A stretch of DNA of 64,000 nt from Miltoncostaea sp963762825 (GCA_963762825.1 CAVXLZ010000001.1:744001-808000); one strand, 5' to 3'. Shown: positions 42,190 to 53,997, counted from the stretch's first letter. A program made the numbers and translations. Notes: generated by a model not told the origin, from the sequence alone.

Positions 42190-42582
42190 ATGGAGGCTTC
42201 CATCGTCAGCGGGGTCGACTTCGTGTCGGTTCCGACGCGTGATCTCGAGCGGGCCGTGGCGTTCTACGGCACGACGCTCGGCCTGCACCGCTCGGTCCAC
42301 ATGCCAGAGCGCAACTTCGCCGAGTTCGAGACCGGCAACCTGACCCTCAGCATTCTGAACCCCGAGAGGATGGGGATCGGCCCCTTCGTCGCCAACTCGA
42401 ATCACATCGCTCTGCGCGTGGACGACGTGGCGGCCGCGCGGGCGACGCTCGAGGAGCGCGGGGTCACCTTCGGCGGGGACATCTTCGACTCGGGCGTGTG
42501 TCACATGGCGTTCTTCGCCGACCCCGACGGTAACGCGCTTCTGCTCCACCATCGCTACGCCCCTCGTGTCGTGGAGGCCTGA
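42190..42582 (+). CDS. VOC / glyoxalase-fold protein between ribF and rpsO
   Basis: A 130-residue VOC protein: GVDFVSVPTRDLERAVAFYGTTLGL, then NHIALRVDDVAAARATLEERGV and MAFFADPDGNALLLHHRY. Possible metal ligands are His (NSNHIAL) and Glu/His in the terminal strand. Its substrate is unknown, with lactoylglutathione-like or antibiotic-binding roles both seen in the family. It interrupts the usually tight ribF-rpsO order, with 53 and 158 bp on either side, and is therefore likely an insertion with its own transcription. Confidence 0.82.
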   Translation: MEASIVSGVDFVSVPTRDLERAVAFYGTTLGLHRSVHMPERNFAEFETGNLTLSILNPERMGIGPFVANSNHIALRVDDVAAARATLEERGVTFGGDIFDSGVCHMAFFADPDGNALLLHHRYAPRVVEA

Positions 42583-42703
42583 CCGCCCGCCGCCGCCGGG
42601 CGTCTCCCCGGGCGGCCGTCCAGGGGGCGTCTGCTAACCTCGCCCGGCGCCGTGGCCATGCGTATCTCGCGGCTGGGCGCGTGACCACAGACGACCCGGG
42701 GCG

Positions 42704-42722
42704 GCCACGGCTGCGCCGTGGC
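42704..42722 (+). promoter_or_regulatory. hairpin in the rpsO leader
   Basis: GCCACGGC and GCCGTGGC form an 8-bp perfect stem with a 3-nt loop, ending 4 nt before CAGGAG, the rpsO ribosome site. S15 autoregulates through leader structures in several phyla. Whether this hairpin is such a site is inference. Confidence 0.4.
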
Positions 42723-42740
42723 TGAGCCAGGAGACACGCA

Positions 42741-43007
42741 ATGCTGTCCAAGGACGCCAAGAGCAGCGTCATCGGCGCCCACCGACGCCACGAGTCGGAT
42801 ACGGGATCGCCGCAGGTGCAGGTGGCCATCCTCACCGAGAGGATCAACGGCCTCACCGAGCATCTCAAGATGCACAAGAAGGACCACCACTCGCGGCGTG
42901 GCCTGCTCCAGATGGTGGGACGTCGGCGGCGGCTGCTCAACTACATGCAGCGCACCGACCTGGACGGATACCGCGAGCTGACGAAGACGCTCGGACTGCG
43001 CAGATAG
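42741..43007 (+). CDS. rpsO: 30S ribosomal protein S15
   Basis: An 88-residue ribosomal protein that binds the 16S central domain early in assembly. The sequence is canonical: HESDTGSPQVQVAILTERIN, HKKDHHSRRGLLQMVGRRRR, LLNYMQRTDLDGYREL. An AGGAG site lies 8 nt before the ATG. The following gene is pnp, the conserved neighbour. Confidence 0.98.
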   Translation: MLSKDAKSSVIGAHRRHESDTGSPQVQVAILTERINGLTEHLKMHKKDHHSRRGLLQMVGRRRRLLNYMQRTDLDGYRELTKTLGLRR

Positions 43008-43121
43008 GCGCACGGCGAGCGCGCAGGGTACGACGAGGATGGAAGGTCCGGCGCCGGGCGGTGCCGGCATCAGAGGCGCCCCGGCCGAGCGGCGCGGGGC
43101 AGACAAGGGATGTGAAGTGAC

Positions 43122-45289
<2,168 letters not shown>

Positions 45290-45293
<4 letters not shown>

Positions 45294-46597
45294 GCGCCGG
45301 ACCGGCATCGATCGCGTCGACGCCGGTCCAGGGTGTCACGTCGGGAGGGCTCCGGGTCATCTCGGAGACCCTCCCGGGCGTGCGCTCGGTCGCCATCGGG
45401 GCGTGGATCGGGGTGGGCTCGCGCTTCGAGCGGCCCGAGGAGGCCGGGATCTCCCACTTCCTCGAGCACATGCTGTTCAAGGGGACGCCCGGCCACTCGG
45501 CGGAGGAGATCGCACAGGCCTTCGACGGGCTCGGCGGCGAGGTCAACGCGGCCACCGGTAAGGACTACACGGTGCTCTACGCGCGGGTGCTCGACGAGCT
45601 CCTCGACCGGGCGATGCCGCTCCTGACCGAGATGCTCCAGCGCCCGGCCTTCAACGACCTCGATCAGGAGCGCGAGGTGGTGCTGGAGGAGATCGCGATG
45701 TACGAGGACGATCCCCAAGACCAGATCCACGATCTGGTGACCCACGCCGTCTTCCCCGATCAGGCTCTCGGCAGGCCGGTGATCGGGACGGCCGAGGTCA
45801 TCGGCGGTGTGTCGGAGCCGGGAGTGCGCGCGTATCACTCCGGTCACTACACGGCACCCAACATGGTGATCGCCGCCGCGGGGAACGTCACCCACGAGCA
45901 CGTCATGGAGCTCGCCGAGGACCTCCTCGGGCACCTTCCGACGACGGCCAGCACCGGCATCTTCGAGGCCGCCCGCCCAGGCCCGCCCACGCTCGTCGTC
46001 AAGGAGAAGGCCACCGAGCAGTACCACCTCTGCATCGGGGGGCCAGGGTTGTCGCGCAACGACGCGCGCCGCCATGCCCAGTCGGTCCTCGACACGGTTC
46101 TCGGGGGGTCGATGAGCAGCCGGCTCTTCCAGGAGGTGCGCGAGAAGCGCGGCCTGGCGTACTCGGTGGGCTCGTACACCGTGGGCTACTCGGACGGCGG
46201 CCAGGTCGGGGTCTATCTGGGAACGCGCGAGGACAACCTGGCGACCGCCTGTGAGATCGTCGCCGCCGAGCTGCGGCGCATCGGGCGCGACCCCCTGCCC
46301 GAGGCCGAGCTGCGCCGCGCCAAGGATCATCTGAAGGGCAGGATGATCCTCGGCATGGAGAGCTCGGGGACGAGGATGAACCGCATCGGGCGCTCGGTGC
46401 TGACCGGCACCGAGCTGCTCACGGTCGACGAGATCGAGGAGCGGATCGAGGCGGTCACCGCCGAGGATGTCATGGTCCTCGCCGCCGAGTACTGGCAGCC
46501 GGGACACATGTCGGCCGCCGCGATCGGTCCCAAGGGCGACGTCATCCGCTCGGCGGTGGCCGAGCTCTCGCCCGAGTTGGTCCCCGCCCCCTCCTGA
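45290..46597 (+). CDS. M16-family zinc peptidase (processing-peptidase-like)
   Basis: A 435-residue insulinase-family protein. The inverted zinc motif H-x-x-E-H is in ISHFLEHMLFKGT, and the downstream Glu lies in REVVLEEIAMYEDDP. The second half (LFQEVREKRGLAYSVGS) is the R/Y-containing inactive domain. In many Gram-positives this gene follows pnp. The substrates are unknown, possibly signal or leader peptides. The GTG start overlaps the pnp stop. Confidence 0.93.
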
Positions 46598-46603
46598 GCG
46601 GTA

Positions 46604-47206
46604 TCAGGCGTCGGCCGTCGGAGCTCGCGGCTCCTGTGCCGGCGGGCGCACGGAGAACGCCGCCAGCCGCCCACCACCGCGCACGAGCTCGATGATCGTG
46701 ATGCTCGCGTTCCCCACCGGCACCAGCTGATCCGGGGCGAGGCCGGCGAGCGTCGCGCACGCGGCCCGCACCGGGCCTCCATGGGTGACCACGAGGGCGC
46801 GCTCGACACCGGAGGCCCGCAGGTCCTGGGCCGCCTCGGCGATACGCGCGCACATATCCCGCCACGACTCGCCGCCGGGCGGGTCGGCGAGGCCGTCGCG
46901 CCAGGCGGCGAAGCGGCCGCAGGGCTCCGCGTAGAGCTCGGCGGCCGCGCGGCCGGTCCAGTCGCCCATCGCGCACTCGCGCCAGCGGGCGTCGGTGGCG
47001 GCGCCGGGGAACAGGAGCGCGCCGGTCTCGACGGCGCGGCGCAGGTCGGAGGTGACGGCCATCTCGGGCTCCAGCGCCCGCACGAGCGGCGCCGTGCGGC
47101 GCGCCTCCTCCTGGCCACGGGGATGGAGGGGCGGGTCGGCCTGGCCCTGGACCCGCCCGAGGGCGTTCCACTCGGATTCGCCGTGGCGGACGAGGATCAG
47201 ACGCAC
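46604..47206 (-). CDS. histidine phosphatase (GpmB / phosphoglycerate-mutase-like)
   Basis: A 200-residue histidine phosphatase. The phosphoacceptor motif is LVRHGESEWN and the second His lies in VVTHGGPVRAA, with Glu in GESWRDMCAR. The family includes cofactor-dependent phosphoglycerate mutases, alpha-ribazole phosphatase and broad phosphatases; sequence does not choose. Convergent with the M16 gene, only 6 bp apart. Confidence 0.88.
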   Translation of the reverse strand: MRLILVRHGESEWNALGRVQGQADPPLHPRGQEEARRTAPLVRALEPEMAVTSDLRRAVETGALLFPGAATDARWRECAMGDWTGRAAAELYAEPCGRFAAWRDGLADPPGGESWRDMCARIAEAAQDLRASGVERALVVTHGGPVRAACATLAGLAPDQLVPVGNASITIIELVRGGGRLAAFSVRPPAQEPRAPTADA

Positions 47207-47263
47207 CCTCTCACCCTACGGGCCGATCGCGCCCCGGCCCGGCGTCGGGACGTGAGTCATCCG

Positions 47264-47489
47264 TCACCCGATGATCTCGACCAGCCGGAGGAACTCGCGC
47301 GGCCCCCTGACCGAGGCCTCCGAGACCTTGCCGATTCCCCTGACGCGGTACTCCGCACCGACGACAGCGCGCTCGGGATCGGTCGTCTCCCTCGTGCGCA
47401 GCGCGTGGCGGGGTGCCGAGGGACACGGTGACCCGCGAGGACCGGCGAAGAACGGAGTACGTGTCCTCGGCGTGGCCGATGAACCGCAC
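47264..47489 (-). other. possible small frameshifted ORF in a 385-bp gap
   Basis: The gap 47207-47591 has no clear gene. One minus-strand frame (GTG 47489) reads VRFIGHAEDTYSVLRRSS plausibly. The +1 frame then reads ETTDPERAVVGAEYRVRGIG up to LRLVEIIG-stop at 47264. Joined, they could be a damaged 75-residue protein. I recognise no family and the codon evidence is weak. Confidence 0.2.
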
Positions 47490-47591
47490 GGTCGGGTGCG
47501 CCGCAGTCGGTGATCGGCGAGGCGCGGACCGAGTCGGGTCGGGTGCTCAGGCCCCCTTCGATGCCCTCGTGTCCCACTGTAGTCTGGCCCC

Positions 47592-48281
47592 GTGATCGAC
47601 GTATGCGTCTCCGGCGCCGCCGGGAGAATGGGTCAGGCCGTGGTCGGCGCGGTGGGCCGCGAGAGCGACATGCGCGTCGTCATGTCGGTCGATCCCGTAC
47701 TCGGCGGCGTGCCGGCTGCCCATCCGGACCTCGACGCGGCGCTCGCGGCCGGGACGCCCGACGTCATGATCGACTTCACGATCCCTGCGACCGTCTTCGC
47801 AAACGCCCGCCGGGCGCTGGCGGCGGGGGTGCACGTGGTGATCGGGACCACGGGGCTGTCCGACGACCAGGTCGCCGAGCTGCGTGCGCTGGCCGATGGC
47901 GGACCGGCCAACGCGCTCATCGCTCCCAACTTCGCCGTTGGGGCGGTCCTCCTGATGCGGTTCGCCGCCGAGGCCTCGCGTCACATGGAGAAGGCCGAGA
48001 TCATCGAGCTCCACCACGACAAGAAGCTCGACGCCCCCTCGGGTACCGCGTTGCGGACCGCGGGCCTGATGGAGGGTGATCCGGTCATCCACTCGGTGCG
48101 GTTGCCGGGGCTGGTCGCCCACCAGGAGGTCATCCTCGGCGGACACGACGAGACCCTCACCATCCGCCACGACTCGCTCTCGCGCGAGAGCTTCATGCCC
48201 GGCGTCGTGCTGGCGGTGCGGGCCGTCGGCGATCGCCCCGGCCTGACGATGGGGCTCGAGCCCGTGCTGTTCGGAGACTGA
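47592..48281 (+). CDS. dapB: 4-hydroxy-tetrahydrodipicolinate reductase
   Basis: Second dedicated step of the lysine/diaminopimelate pathway. The NAD(P)H loop is CVSGAAGRMGQAV, then GTTGLSDDQ, and the catalytic/substrate block ELHHDKKLDAPSGTA. At 229 residues it is on the short side, but both domains are complete. The GTG start follows a gap without an evident ribosome site. Its stop overlaps the pyruvate carboxylase ATG (TGATG), joining a pyruvate/oxaloacetate enzyme to a pathway that uses aspartate and pyruvate. Confidence 0.95.
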   Translation: MIDVCVSGAAGRMGQAVVGAVGRESDMRVVMSVDPVLGGVPAAHPDLDAALAAGTPDVMIDFTIPATVFANARRALAAGVHVVIGTTGLSDDQVAELRALADGGPANALIAPNFAVGAVLLMRFAAEASRHMEKAEIIELHHDKKLDAPSGTALRTAGLMEGDPVIHSVRLPGLVAHQEVILGGHDETLTIRHDSLSRESFMPGVVLAVRAVGDRPGLTMGLEPVLFGD

Positions 48282-51200
48282 TGGCCCGCCCGCCGGCCAC
48301 CCGCCGGATCCGCAAGCTCCTCGTGGCCAATCGGAGCGAGATCGCGATCCGGGTGTTCCGCGCGGCCACCGAGCTCGGACTGCGCACGGTCGCGATCTAC
48401 TCGCTCGAGGATCGCTTCGCACTGCACCGCTTCAAGGCCGACGAGGCCTACCAGGTGGGTCGGGGCTCCGAGCCGGTGCGCGCCTACCTCGACATCGACG
48501 ACATCATGCGGGTCGCGAACGACGCCGGCGTCAACGCGATCCATCCCGGGTACGGCTTTCTCGCCGAGAACCCCGACCTCGCGCTGGCCTGCTCGCGGGA
48601 GAACATCCTCTGGATCGGCCCGCCTCGGGAGGTGATGGAGCGCCTCGGCAACAAGGTGGAGGCGCGCGCCCTCGCCGAGCGGGCCGGAGTGCCCGTGATG
48701 CCGGCGACCGCCGCCCTGCCGGAGGATCCGGTGGCGGTGCGGCGTCTGGCCGAGCAGGTGGGCTTCCCGTTGATGGTCAAGGCCAGCTGGGGCGGCGGCG
48801 GGCGCGGCATGCGCATGGTTCACGACCCGGCCGCCCTCGACGAGTCGGTCGAGGCGGCGCGGCGGGAGGCCCGGGCGGCCTTCGGCAACGGGGAGGTCTT
48901 CATCGAGCGCCTCGTCGAGCGCGCATGGCACATCGAGGTGCAGATCCTCGCCGACGAGCAGGGCGGCGTGGTGCACCTGTACGAGCGCGATTGCACGGTG
49001 CAGCGGCGCCATCAGAAGGTGGTGGAGATCGCCCCCTCGCCCCGACTCGACGGGGCGGTGCGCGACGAGATCTGCGCGGCGGCCGTGCGACTCATGGCCG
49101 AGGCCCGCTACCGCTGCGCCGGGACCGTGGAGTTCCTGGTGGACGCCGATTCGGGCCAGTACTTCTTCATCGAGGTCAACCCGCGCGTGCAGGTGGAGCA
49201 CACCGTCACCGAGGTCGTGACCGGCATCGATATCGTGAAGGCGCAGATCCGGATCTCCCAGGGTGCGGCCATCGGCACCGCCGCGAGCGGCGTGCCGCTC
49301 CAGGAGGACATCCGCCCGAGCGGCTCGGCCATGCAGTGCCGGATCACCACCGAGGACCCTGAGAACAGCTTCATCCCCGACTACGGGCGGATCACCGCCT
49401 ACCGGGAGGCGACCGGGTTCGGCATCCGGCTCGACGGCGGCACCGCCTACTCGTCGGCGGTCATCACGCCGTTCTACGACTCGCTCCTCGAGAAGGTCAC
49501 CGCGTGGGCGCCGACCCACGACGAGGCGACGCGGCGCATGGACCGGGCCCTGCGCGAGTTCCGCATCCGCGGCGTCACGACGAACCTCGCGTTCCTCGAG
49601 GCCCTGATCGCCCACCCGCAGTTCCGCGCCGGCGACTACACCACGCGCTTCATCGACGAGACCCCTGAGCTCTTCCGCTTCCGGCCCCGGCGCGACCGGG
49701 CCACACGACTGCTCGCCTTCGTCGGCGACGTGATCGTGAACGGCAACCCCGAGGTGGCCGGGCGGGTCGAGCCGGTGCACCTCCCGAGGCCCTACATCCC
49801 CGAGGTGTCCGCCCAGCCGGCCGAGCCGAAGGGGACCCGCGACCGGCTGCTCGAGCTGGGGCCCGACGGCTTCGCGCGGTGGATGCGCGATGAGCGGCGG
49901 CTGCTCATCACCGACACGACCTTCCGCGACGCCCACCAGTCGCTGCTCGCCACGCGCTTTCGTACCCACGACCTCGTCGCGCCCGCGGCGTACTACGCGC
50001 GCAATCTCGCGGCGCTCTTCTCGATCGAGGCGTGGGGAGGAGCCACGTTCGACGTCGCCATGCGATTCCTGAAGGAGGACCCCTGGGACCGGCTCTCCCA
50101 GCTGCGCGCAGCGGCGCCGAACATCCTGATCCAGATGCTGCTGCGCTCGTCCAACGCGGTCGGCTACACGAACTACCCCGACAACGTGGTGCGGTACTTC
50201 GTCGCCCAGGCGGCGGAGGGCGGCATCGACCTCTTCCGCGTCTTCGACAGCCTCAACTGGGTCGAGAACATGCGCGTCGCCATGGACGCGGTGCTCGAAT
50301 CCGGTGCGCTGCTCGAGGCGAGCATCTGCTACACGGGCGATCTCACCGACGCGAACAGAACCAAGTACGACCTCGCCTACTACGTGGGGATGGCCAAGGA
50401 GCTGGAGGCGGCGGGAGCCCACATCCTGGGGATCAAGGACATGGCCGGGCTCTGCAAGCCGGCGGCGGCGCGGACGCTGGTCGGGGCGCTCCGCGACGAG
50501 GTGGGCATCCCGATCCACTTCCACACCCACGACACGAGCGGCATCGCGGGAGCGTCCGTGCTCGCCGCGTCCGATGCCGGTGTCGACGCCGTCGATCTGG
50601 CCATGGACCCCATGAGCGGCCTCACCTCCCAGCCCAACCTCGGGGCGGTGGTGGAGGCGCTGCGCGGCACCCCGCGCGACACCGAGCTGGGGCGCGAGTC
50701 GCTGGCCCTGGTGGCCGGATACTGGGAGGCCGTACGGGCGGCCTACGCGGGGTTCGAGAGCGACCAGCGGGCGGGCGCCTCGGAGGTCTACGAGCACGAG
50801 ATGCCCGGCGGGCAGTACACCAACCTGCGCCAGCAGGCGCGGGCCCTCGGCATCGAGGCCCGCTGGCGGGAGGTCGCGCGGACCTACGCCGACGTCAACC
50901 GGATGTTCGGCGACATCGTCAAGGTCACACCCACCTCGAAGGTGGTGGGGGATCTGGCCGTCTTCATGGTGACGAACGATCTCACCGCCGAGCAGATCGT
51001 GGATCCCGAGAAGGACGTCGCGTTCCCCGATTCGGTGGTGGAGTACTTCCACGGCGATCTCGGTCAGCCCTATGGGGGCTTTCCCGAGGCTCTCCAGGCC
51101 AAGGTCCTGAAGGGCGGCGAGCCCCTCCGGGTCCGCCCCGGGGAGGTGCTCGATCCGATCGACCTGGAGGAGTCGCGCGCCGAGGCCGAGAAGCGGGTGA

Positions 51201-51745
51201 GGCGCCACATCTCCGACCGCGAGCTTGCGAGCTACCTGATGTATCCGAAGGTGTTCGTGGAGTACGCCGAGCACCACCGGTTGCATGGGGACGTGAGCGT
51301 GCTGCCGACTCCGGTCTTCTTCTACGGCCTGCGGCGCGGCGACGAGCTGTTCGTGGACATCGAACGGGGCAAGACGCTCGTGATCCGCTTCCTTGCGGTG
51401 GGCGAGCCCGACGCCGAGGGCAAGCGGACCATCTTCTTCGAGCTGAACGGGCAGCCGCGGGAGATCAAGGTGACCGACCGCTCGCTCGCTCCGACCGGGC
51501 CCGCCAGGCGCATGGCCGACGAGGGCGATCCCGCCCATGTCGCCGCGCCGATGCCGGGCTTGGTGGTCGCCGTCACCGCTCACGCAGGCGATCGGGTCCT
51601 CCGCGGCGACCGACTCCTGTCGATCGAGGCGATGAAGATGGAGACCGGCGTCTTCGCGGATCGGGACGGAGTGGTGGAGGAGGTTCTCGTCGCGGCCGGA
51701 GCGCAGGTCGAGACCAAGCAGCTGCTCATGGTCTTGGCGGACTGA
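48281..51745 (+). CDS. pyc: pyruvate carboxylase
   Basis: A single-chain 1154-residue biotin enzyme making oxaloacetate from pyruvate and bicarbonate. The biotin carboxylase domain (about 1-460) contains KLLVANRSEIAIRVFRA, the ATP loop KASWGGGGRGMRM and IEVNPRVQVEHTVTE. The HMGL-like carboxyltransferase domain (about 530-800) contains TTFRDAHQSLLATR, the FRVFDSLNW segment and the HTHDTSG metal site. Then come a tetramerisation region and the biotinyl domain with SIEAMKMETGV. It sits between dapB and dapA, so it could feed lysine synthesis with aspartate precursors as well as anaplerosis. Confidence 0.97.
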   Translation: MARPPATRRIRKLLVANRSEIAIRVFRAATELGLRTVAIYSLEDRFALHRFKADEAYQVGRGSEPVRAYLDIDDIMRVANDAGVNAIHPGYGFLAENPDLALACSRENILWIGPPREVMERLGNKVEARALAERAGVPVMPATAALPEDPVAVRRLAEQVGFPLMVKASWGGGGRGMRMVHDPAALDESVEAARREARAAFGNGEVFIERLVERAWHIEVQILADEQGGVVHLYERDCTVQRRHQKVVEIAPSPRLDGAVRDEICAAAVRLMAEARYRCAGTVEFLVDADSGQYFFIEVNPRVQVEHTVTEVVTGIDIVKAQIRISQGAAIGTAASGVPLQEDIRPSGSAMQCRITTEDPENSFIPDYGRITAYREATGFGIRLDGGTAYSSAVITPFYDSLLEKVTAWAPTHDEATRRMDRALREFRIRGVTTNLAFLEALIAHPQFRAGDYTTRFIDETPELFRFRPRRDRATRLLAFVGDVIVNGNPEVAGRVEPVHLPRPYIPEVSAQPAEPKGTRDRLLELGPDGFARWMRDERRLLITDTTFRDAHQSLLATRFRTHDLVAPAAYYARNLAALFSIEAWGGATFDVAMRFLKEDPWDRLSQLRAAAPNILIQMLLRSSNAVGYTNYPDNVVRYFVAQAAEGGIDLFRVFDSLNWVENMRVAMDAVLESGALLEASICYTGDLTDANRTKYDLAYYVGMAKELEAAGAHILGIKDMAGLCKPAAARTLVGALRDEVGIPIHFHTHDTSGIAGASVLAASDAGVDAVDLAMDPMSGLTSQPNLGAVVEALRGTPRDTELGRESLALVAGYWEAVRAAYAGFESDQRAGASEVYEHEMPGGQYTNLRQQARALGIEARWREVARTYADVNRMFGDIVKVTPTSKVVGDLAVFMVTNDLTAEQIVDPEKDVAFPDSVVEYFHGDLGQPYGGFPEALQAKVLKGGEPLRVRPGEVLDPIDLEESRAEAEKRVRRHISDRELASYLMYPKVFVEYAEHHRLHGDVSVLPTPVFFYGLRRGDELFVDIERGKTLVIRFLAVGEPDAEGKRTIFFELNGQPREIKVTDRSLAPTGPARRMADEGDPAHVAAPMPGLVVAVTAHAGDRVLRGDRLLSIEAMKMETGVFADRDGVVEEVLVAAGAQVETKQLLMVLAD

Positions 51746-51839
51746 TGCCGCGTCCGCCGGGTGGTCGCGGCCACGAGGCGACCACCGTCGAAAGCCACGG
51801 CACTAGGATGCGCGTGGAACCAAACACCGGGGGGATTCG

Positions 51840-52247
51840 ATGAGCGAGGGCTGGAGCAAGGTGGCCGGCGGCGACGTGGAGTTGCGCGAGCGGCGCGGCG
51901 GCGGCGCGGGGTCGCAGGACATCGCCGGGGCGCTTGGCGCGCAGGGCATGACCGTGAGGGTCTGGCGCTACGAGCCCGGCAACGAGATGGCCTACCACCG
52001 CCACAGCGAGCAGGAGGAGGTCTACCAGCTGATCTCCGGCGGCCCGCAGGAGGTCCTGGTCGAGGGCGAGGTCGTGTCCGTCGAGGACGGTGAGTGGCTG
52101 CGCTTCGACAAGGGCACCGCGCGCCGGATCCAGAACCACACGGATCGTCCCTCGATGTGGCTCACCATCGGAGCGCCCCCCGGTACCGGGATCACCGATG
52201 GCATCCGCATCGACCCCGCCACGGGCGAGGAGATCCCCCGGACGTGA
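51840..52247 (+). CDS. single-domain cupin
   Basis: A 135-residue cupin_2 protein. The metal-binding pattern is AYHRHSEQEEVYQLISGG in the first motif and IQNHTDRPSMWLTIG in the second. A GGGGGGA site precedes the ATG. Cupins of this size may be isomerases, dioxygenases or sensors, and this one cannot be narrowed down. It lies 94 bp after pyc. Confidence 0.82.
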   Translation: MSEGWSKVAGGDVELRERRGGGAGSQDIAGALGAQGMTVRVWRYEPGNEMAYHRHSEQEEVYQLISGGPQEVLVEGEVVSVEDGEWLRFDKGTARRIQNHTDRPSMWLTIGAPPGTGITDGIRIDPATGEEIPRT

Positions 52248-52267
52248 ACCGGGTCGGAGCGTAGGCG

Positions 52268-52765
52268 ATGGGACCCAGGCTGGTCGGGCTTGCGGCCATC
52301 CTCGCGCGGCGCCAGGGAGCGGCCGCGGCGCAGGCGCTCATGCGCAAGGGGAGCGCCTGGATGGCCGATCCCGCCAACGACGCCGCGCGCCAGGCCCTGC
52401 TCGACCAACTCCGCGTCGGGGCGGGCCGGGCGGGCGGCACGGCCGCCCGCCTCGCCGCCCGCGTGTCGAAGGAGATCGAGAGGCGACGCGTCTCGGTCGG
52501 CTCGTGGGAGCGCGACCTGATGTCGCTGCGTTACGAGGTCGCCGACATGGCTCCGGGGCCGGTCCGCGATGCGGCACTCGATGCCTACGCCGCCCAGGCA
52601 TCGGCCGCGGTGCACCTGGTGGGCGGGGCCAAGGCGCGCGACGAGGTGCTGCGCGCCCTCGGCGCAGAGGAGAGGATGCTCGCCACGGAGCGTCTCGGGG
52701 TCGACGAGCGACGGCGGGCGATCGACGCGGTCGTGGCGGCGCGGGCGGCCTGCACAGCCCGCTGA
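52268..52765 (+). CDS. alpha-helical protein of unknown function
   Basis: I recognise no family. The 165-residue protein is Ala/Arg-rich and predicted all-helical, with segments RLAARVSKEIERRRVSVGSWER and DLMSLRYEVADMAPGPVRDAAL. It has no signal or membrane segment. The 5' end is 20 bp after the cupin stop. Amphipathic helices suggest a structural or coiled-coil role. Codon use fits its neighbours, so I take it as a real gene. Confidence 0.65.
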   Translation: MGPRLVGLAAILARRQGAAAAQALMRKGSAWMADPANDAARQALLDQLRVGAGRAGGTAARLAARVSKEIERRRVSVGSWERDLMSLRYEVADMAPGPVRDAALDAYAAQASAAVHLVGGAKARDEVLRALGAEERMLATERLGVDERRRAIDAVVAARAACTAR

Positions 52766-52911
52766 GCGAGGCCGAGCGCTCCGGCAGGGGTCAGGCTTTC
52801 GCGCGGGGATGCCGATGAAGATGGCGTCCCGCAGTACCAGTGCCCACCGTCGCCGCGGCCTCCCCCCGCATGCCGGGACGCGGCCGGCTTCCGACCGCCG
52901 CCGGAGGTTCC

Positions 52912-53748
52912 ATGTCGCCACGCCGCTCCCTCGCCGCACTCGCCGCTCTCTCGATCCTGATCGGGGTGGTGGCCTCCGACGCGGGCGCGGCGCCGCGGTC
53001 CAAGCGGGCGGTGATCACCTCGCCCAAGCTCGCCAAGCAGCTCAAGGTGCTGCCCAAGCAGGCCAAGCGGCTCACGACGCAGGTGCGCGCCTTCTCGGTC
53101 CAGATGGCGGCGCTCGAGGGACGGGTGGATGCGCTCGAGGCCCGCTTCAGCAAGGCCGTCGGGGCGGGTGGCGTCGGTCCGGCCGGTCCTGCCGGCGCCG
53201 CGGGCCCCACGGGGGCCGTCGGTCCATCGGGGCCCCAGGGTCCACTCGGACCCAAGGGCAACACCGGGGACACCGGGCCACAGGGCGCCGCCGGCCCGCG
53301 TGGGCTGACCTGGATGGGCGCGTGGTCGAGCGGCACGACCTACGCGAAGGACGCGGCCGTCCAGTACAACGGATCCTCGTACGTCGCCAGCTCCATCGCG
53401 GGCGCCGGTCTCGTGCCCGGGGTGGCCCCCGTCTGGGAGCTCCTCGCACAGAAGGGCGCGAGCGGGGGCGGAGGAGGAGGCGGCACGATCACCGGATTCA
53501 CGGTCGAGCTGCTCGACCAGACCGTCGCGGCGACCGCCGACCAGAACGTCACCGTGGGCAAGACCTGCTCCAACGGAGGCATCGCGACCGGCGGCACGTC
53601 GAGCCTGGTCAACAGCACCGACGGCACGATCATCGGGGGCCAGGTCGGAGCGGATCTCGATGGCACCCCGCGCACCTGGTACGTGGTCTTCCACTCGAAC
53701 TACACCAAGAACGTCCCGGTGAAGATCTGGGTCGTCTGCGCGACGTGA
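52912..53748 (+). CDS. exported collagen-like protein with a carbohydrate-binding-like module
   Basis: A 278-residue secreted protein. A signal peptide (MSPRRSLAALAALSILIGV, cleaved near DAGAA) is followed by a coiled coil (about residues 40-80: KLAKQLKVLPKQAKRLTTQV). About 15 Gly-X-Y triplets follow (GPAGPAGAAGPTGAVGPSG and onward). Next is a CBM5/12-like unit (WSSGTTYAKDAAVQYNGSSY, ending VWELLAQKG), a Gly linker and a beta-rich tail. The design suggests a trimeric surface stalk presenting a binding head. A GGAGG site precedes the ATG. The structured repeat begins 12 bp after its stop. Confidence 0.85.
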   Translation: MSPRRSLAALAALSILIGVVASDAGAAPRSKRAVITSPKLAKQLKVLPKQAKRLTTQVRAFSVQMAALEGRVDALEARFSKAVGAGGVGPAGPAGAAGPTGAVGPSGPQGPLGPKGNTGDTGPQGAAGPRGLTWMGAWSSGTTYAKDAAVQYNGSSYVASSIAGAGLVPGVAPVWELLAQKGASGGGGGGGTITGFTVELLDQTVAATADQNVTVGKTCSNGGIATGGTSSLVNSTDGTIIGGQVGADLDGTPRTWYVVFHSNYTKNVPVKIWVVCAT

Positions 53749-53759
53749 GGTGGGTGACG

Positions 53760-53993
53760 CGCCCTGAGGGCCCACTTTCGGGGCCCTCAGGGCGGCAAAT
53801 CGCCCTGGCCGGGCGATTTGCATCCGCGGCTCCGGCCTGGCGGCCGGGGCGCGCCGCGGGTGCTGACGATCGCGCGCGGGTGACGAGGGTCTGGTCGGCT
53901 CGGGCCTTCGGCCCTCGCGCCGCGGTTCCTGACGGTCGCGCTCTCGGGACGAGACCCTGGTCGGGGCTCGGGCCTATCGGCCCGTCGCGGTTT
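53760..53993. repeat. structured intergenic repeat, copy 2, with a duplicated tail
   Basis: Hairpin I: stem 53760-53773/53781-53794 (14 perfect pairs, loop ACTTTCG). Bases 53792-53859 are 67/68 identical to copy 1. The hairpin IV tail (53898-53916) is followed by a second tail unit: 53863-53928 and 53929-53993 are diverged tandem copies, each ending in a GGGCC/GGCCC hairpin. A short central segment (53872-53884) matches the copy 1 segment 32050-32062 in inverted orientation (12 of 13). It lies between the convergent collagen-like gene and a broken DUF1801 gene. Confidence 0.85.
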
Positions 53994-53997
53994 CGCC

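Noticed and set aside
47981..51583. 1200-codon frame antisense to pyruvate carboxylase
   Set aside because: Same antisense artefact; no recognisable domain.
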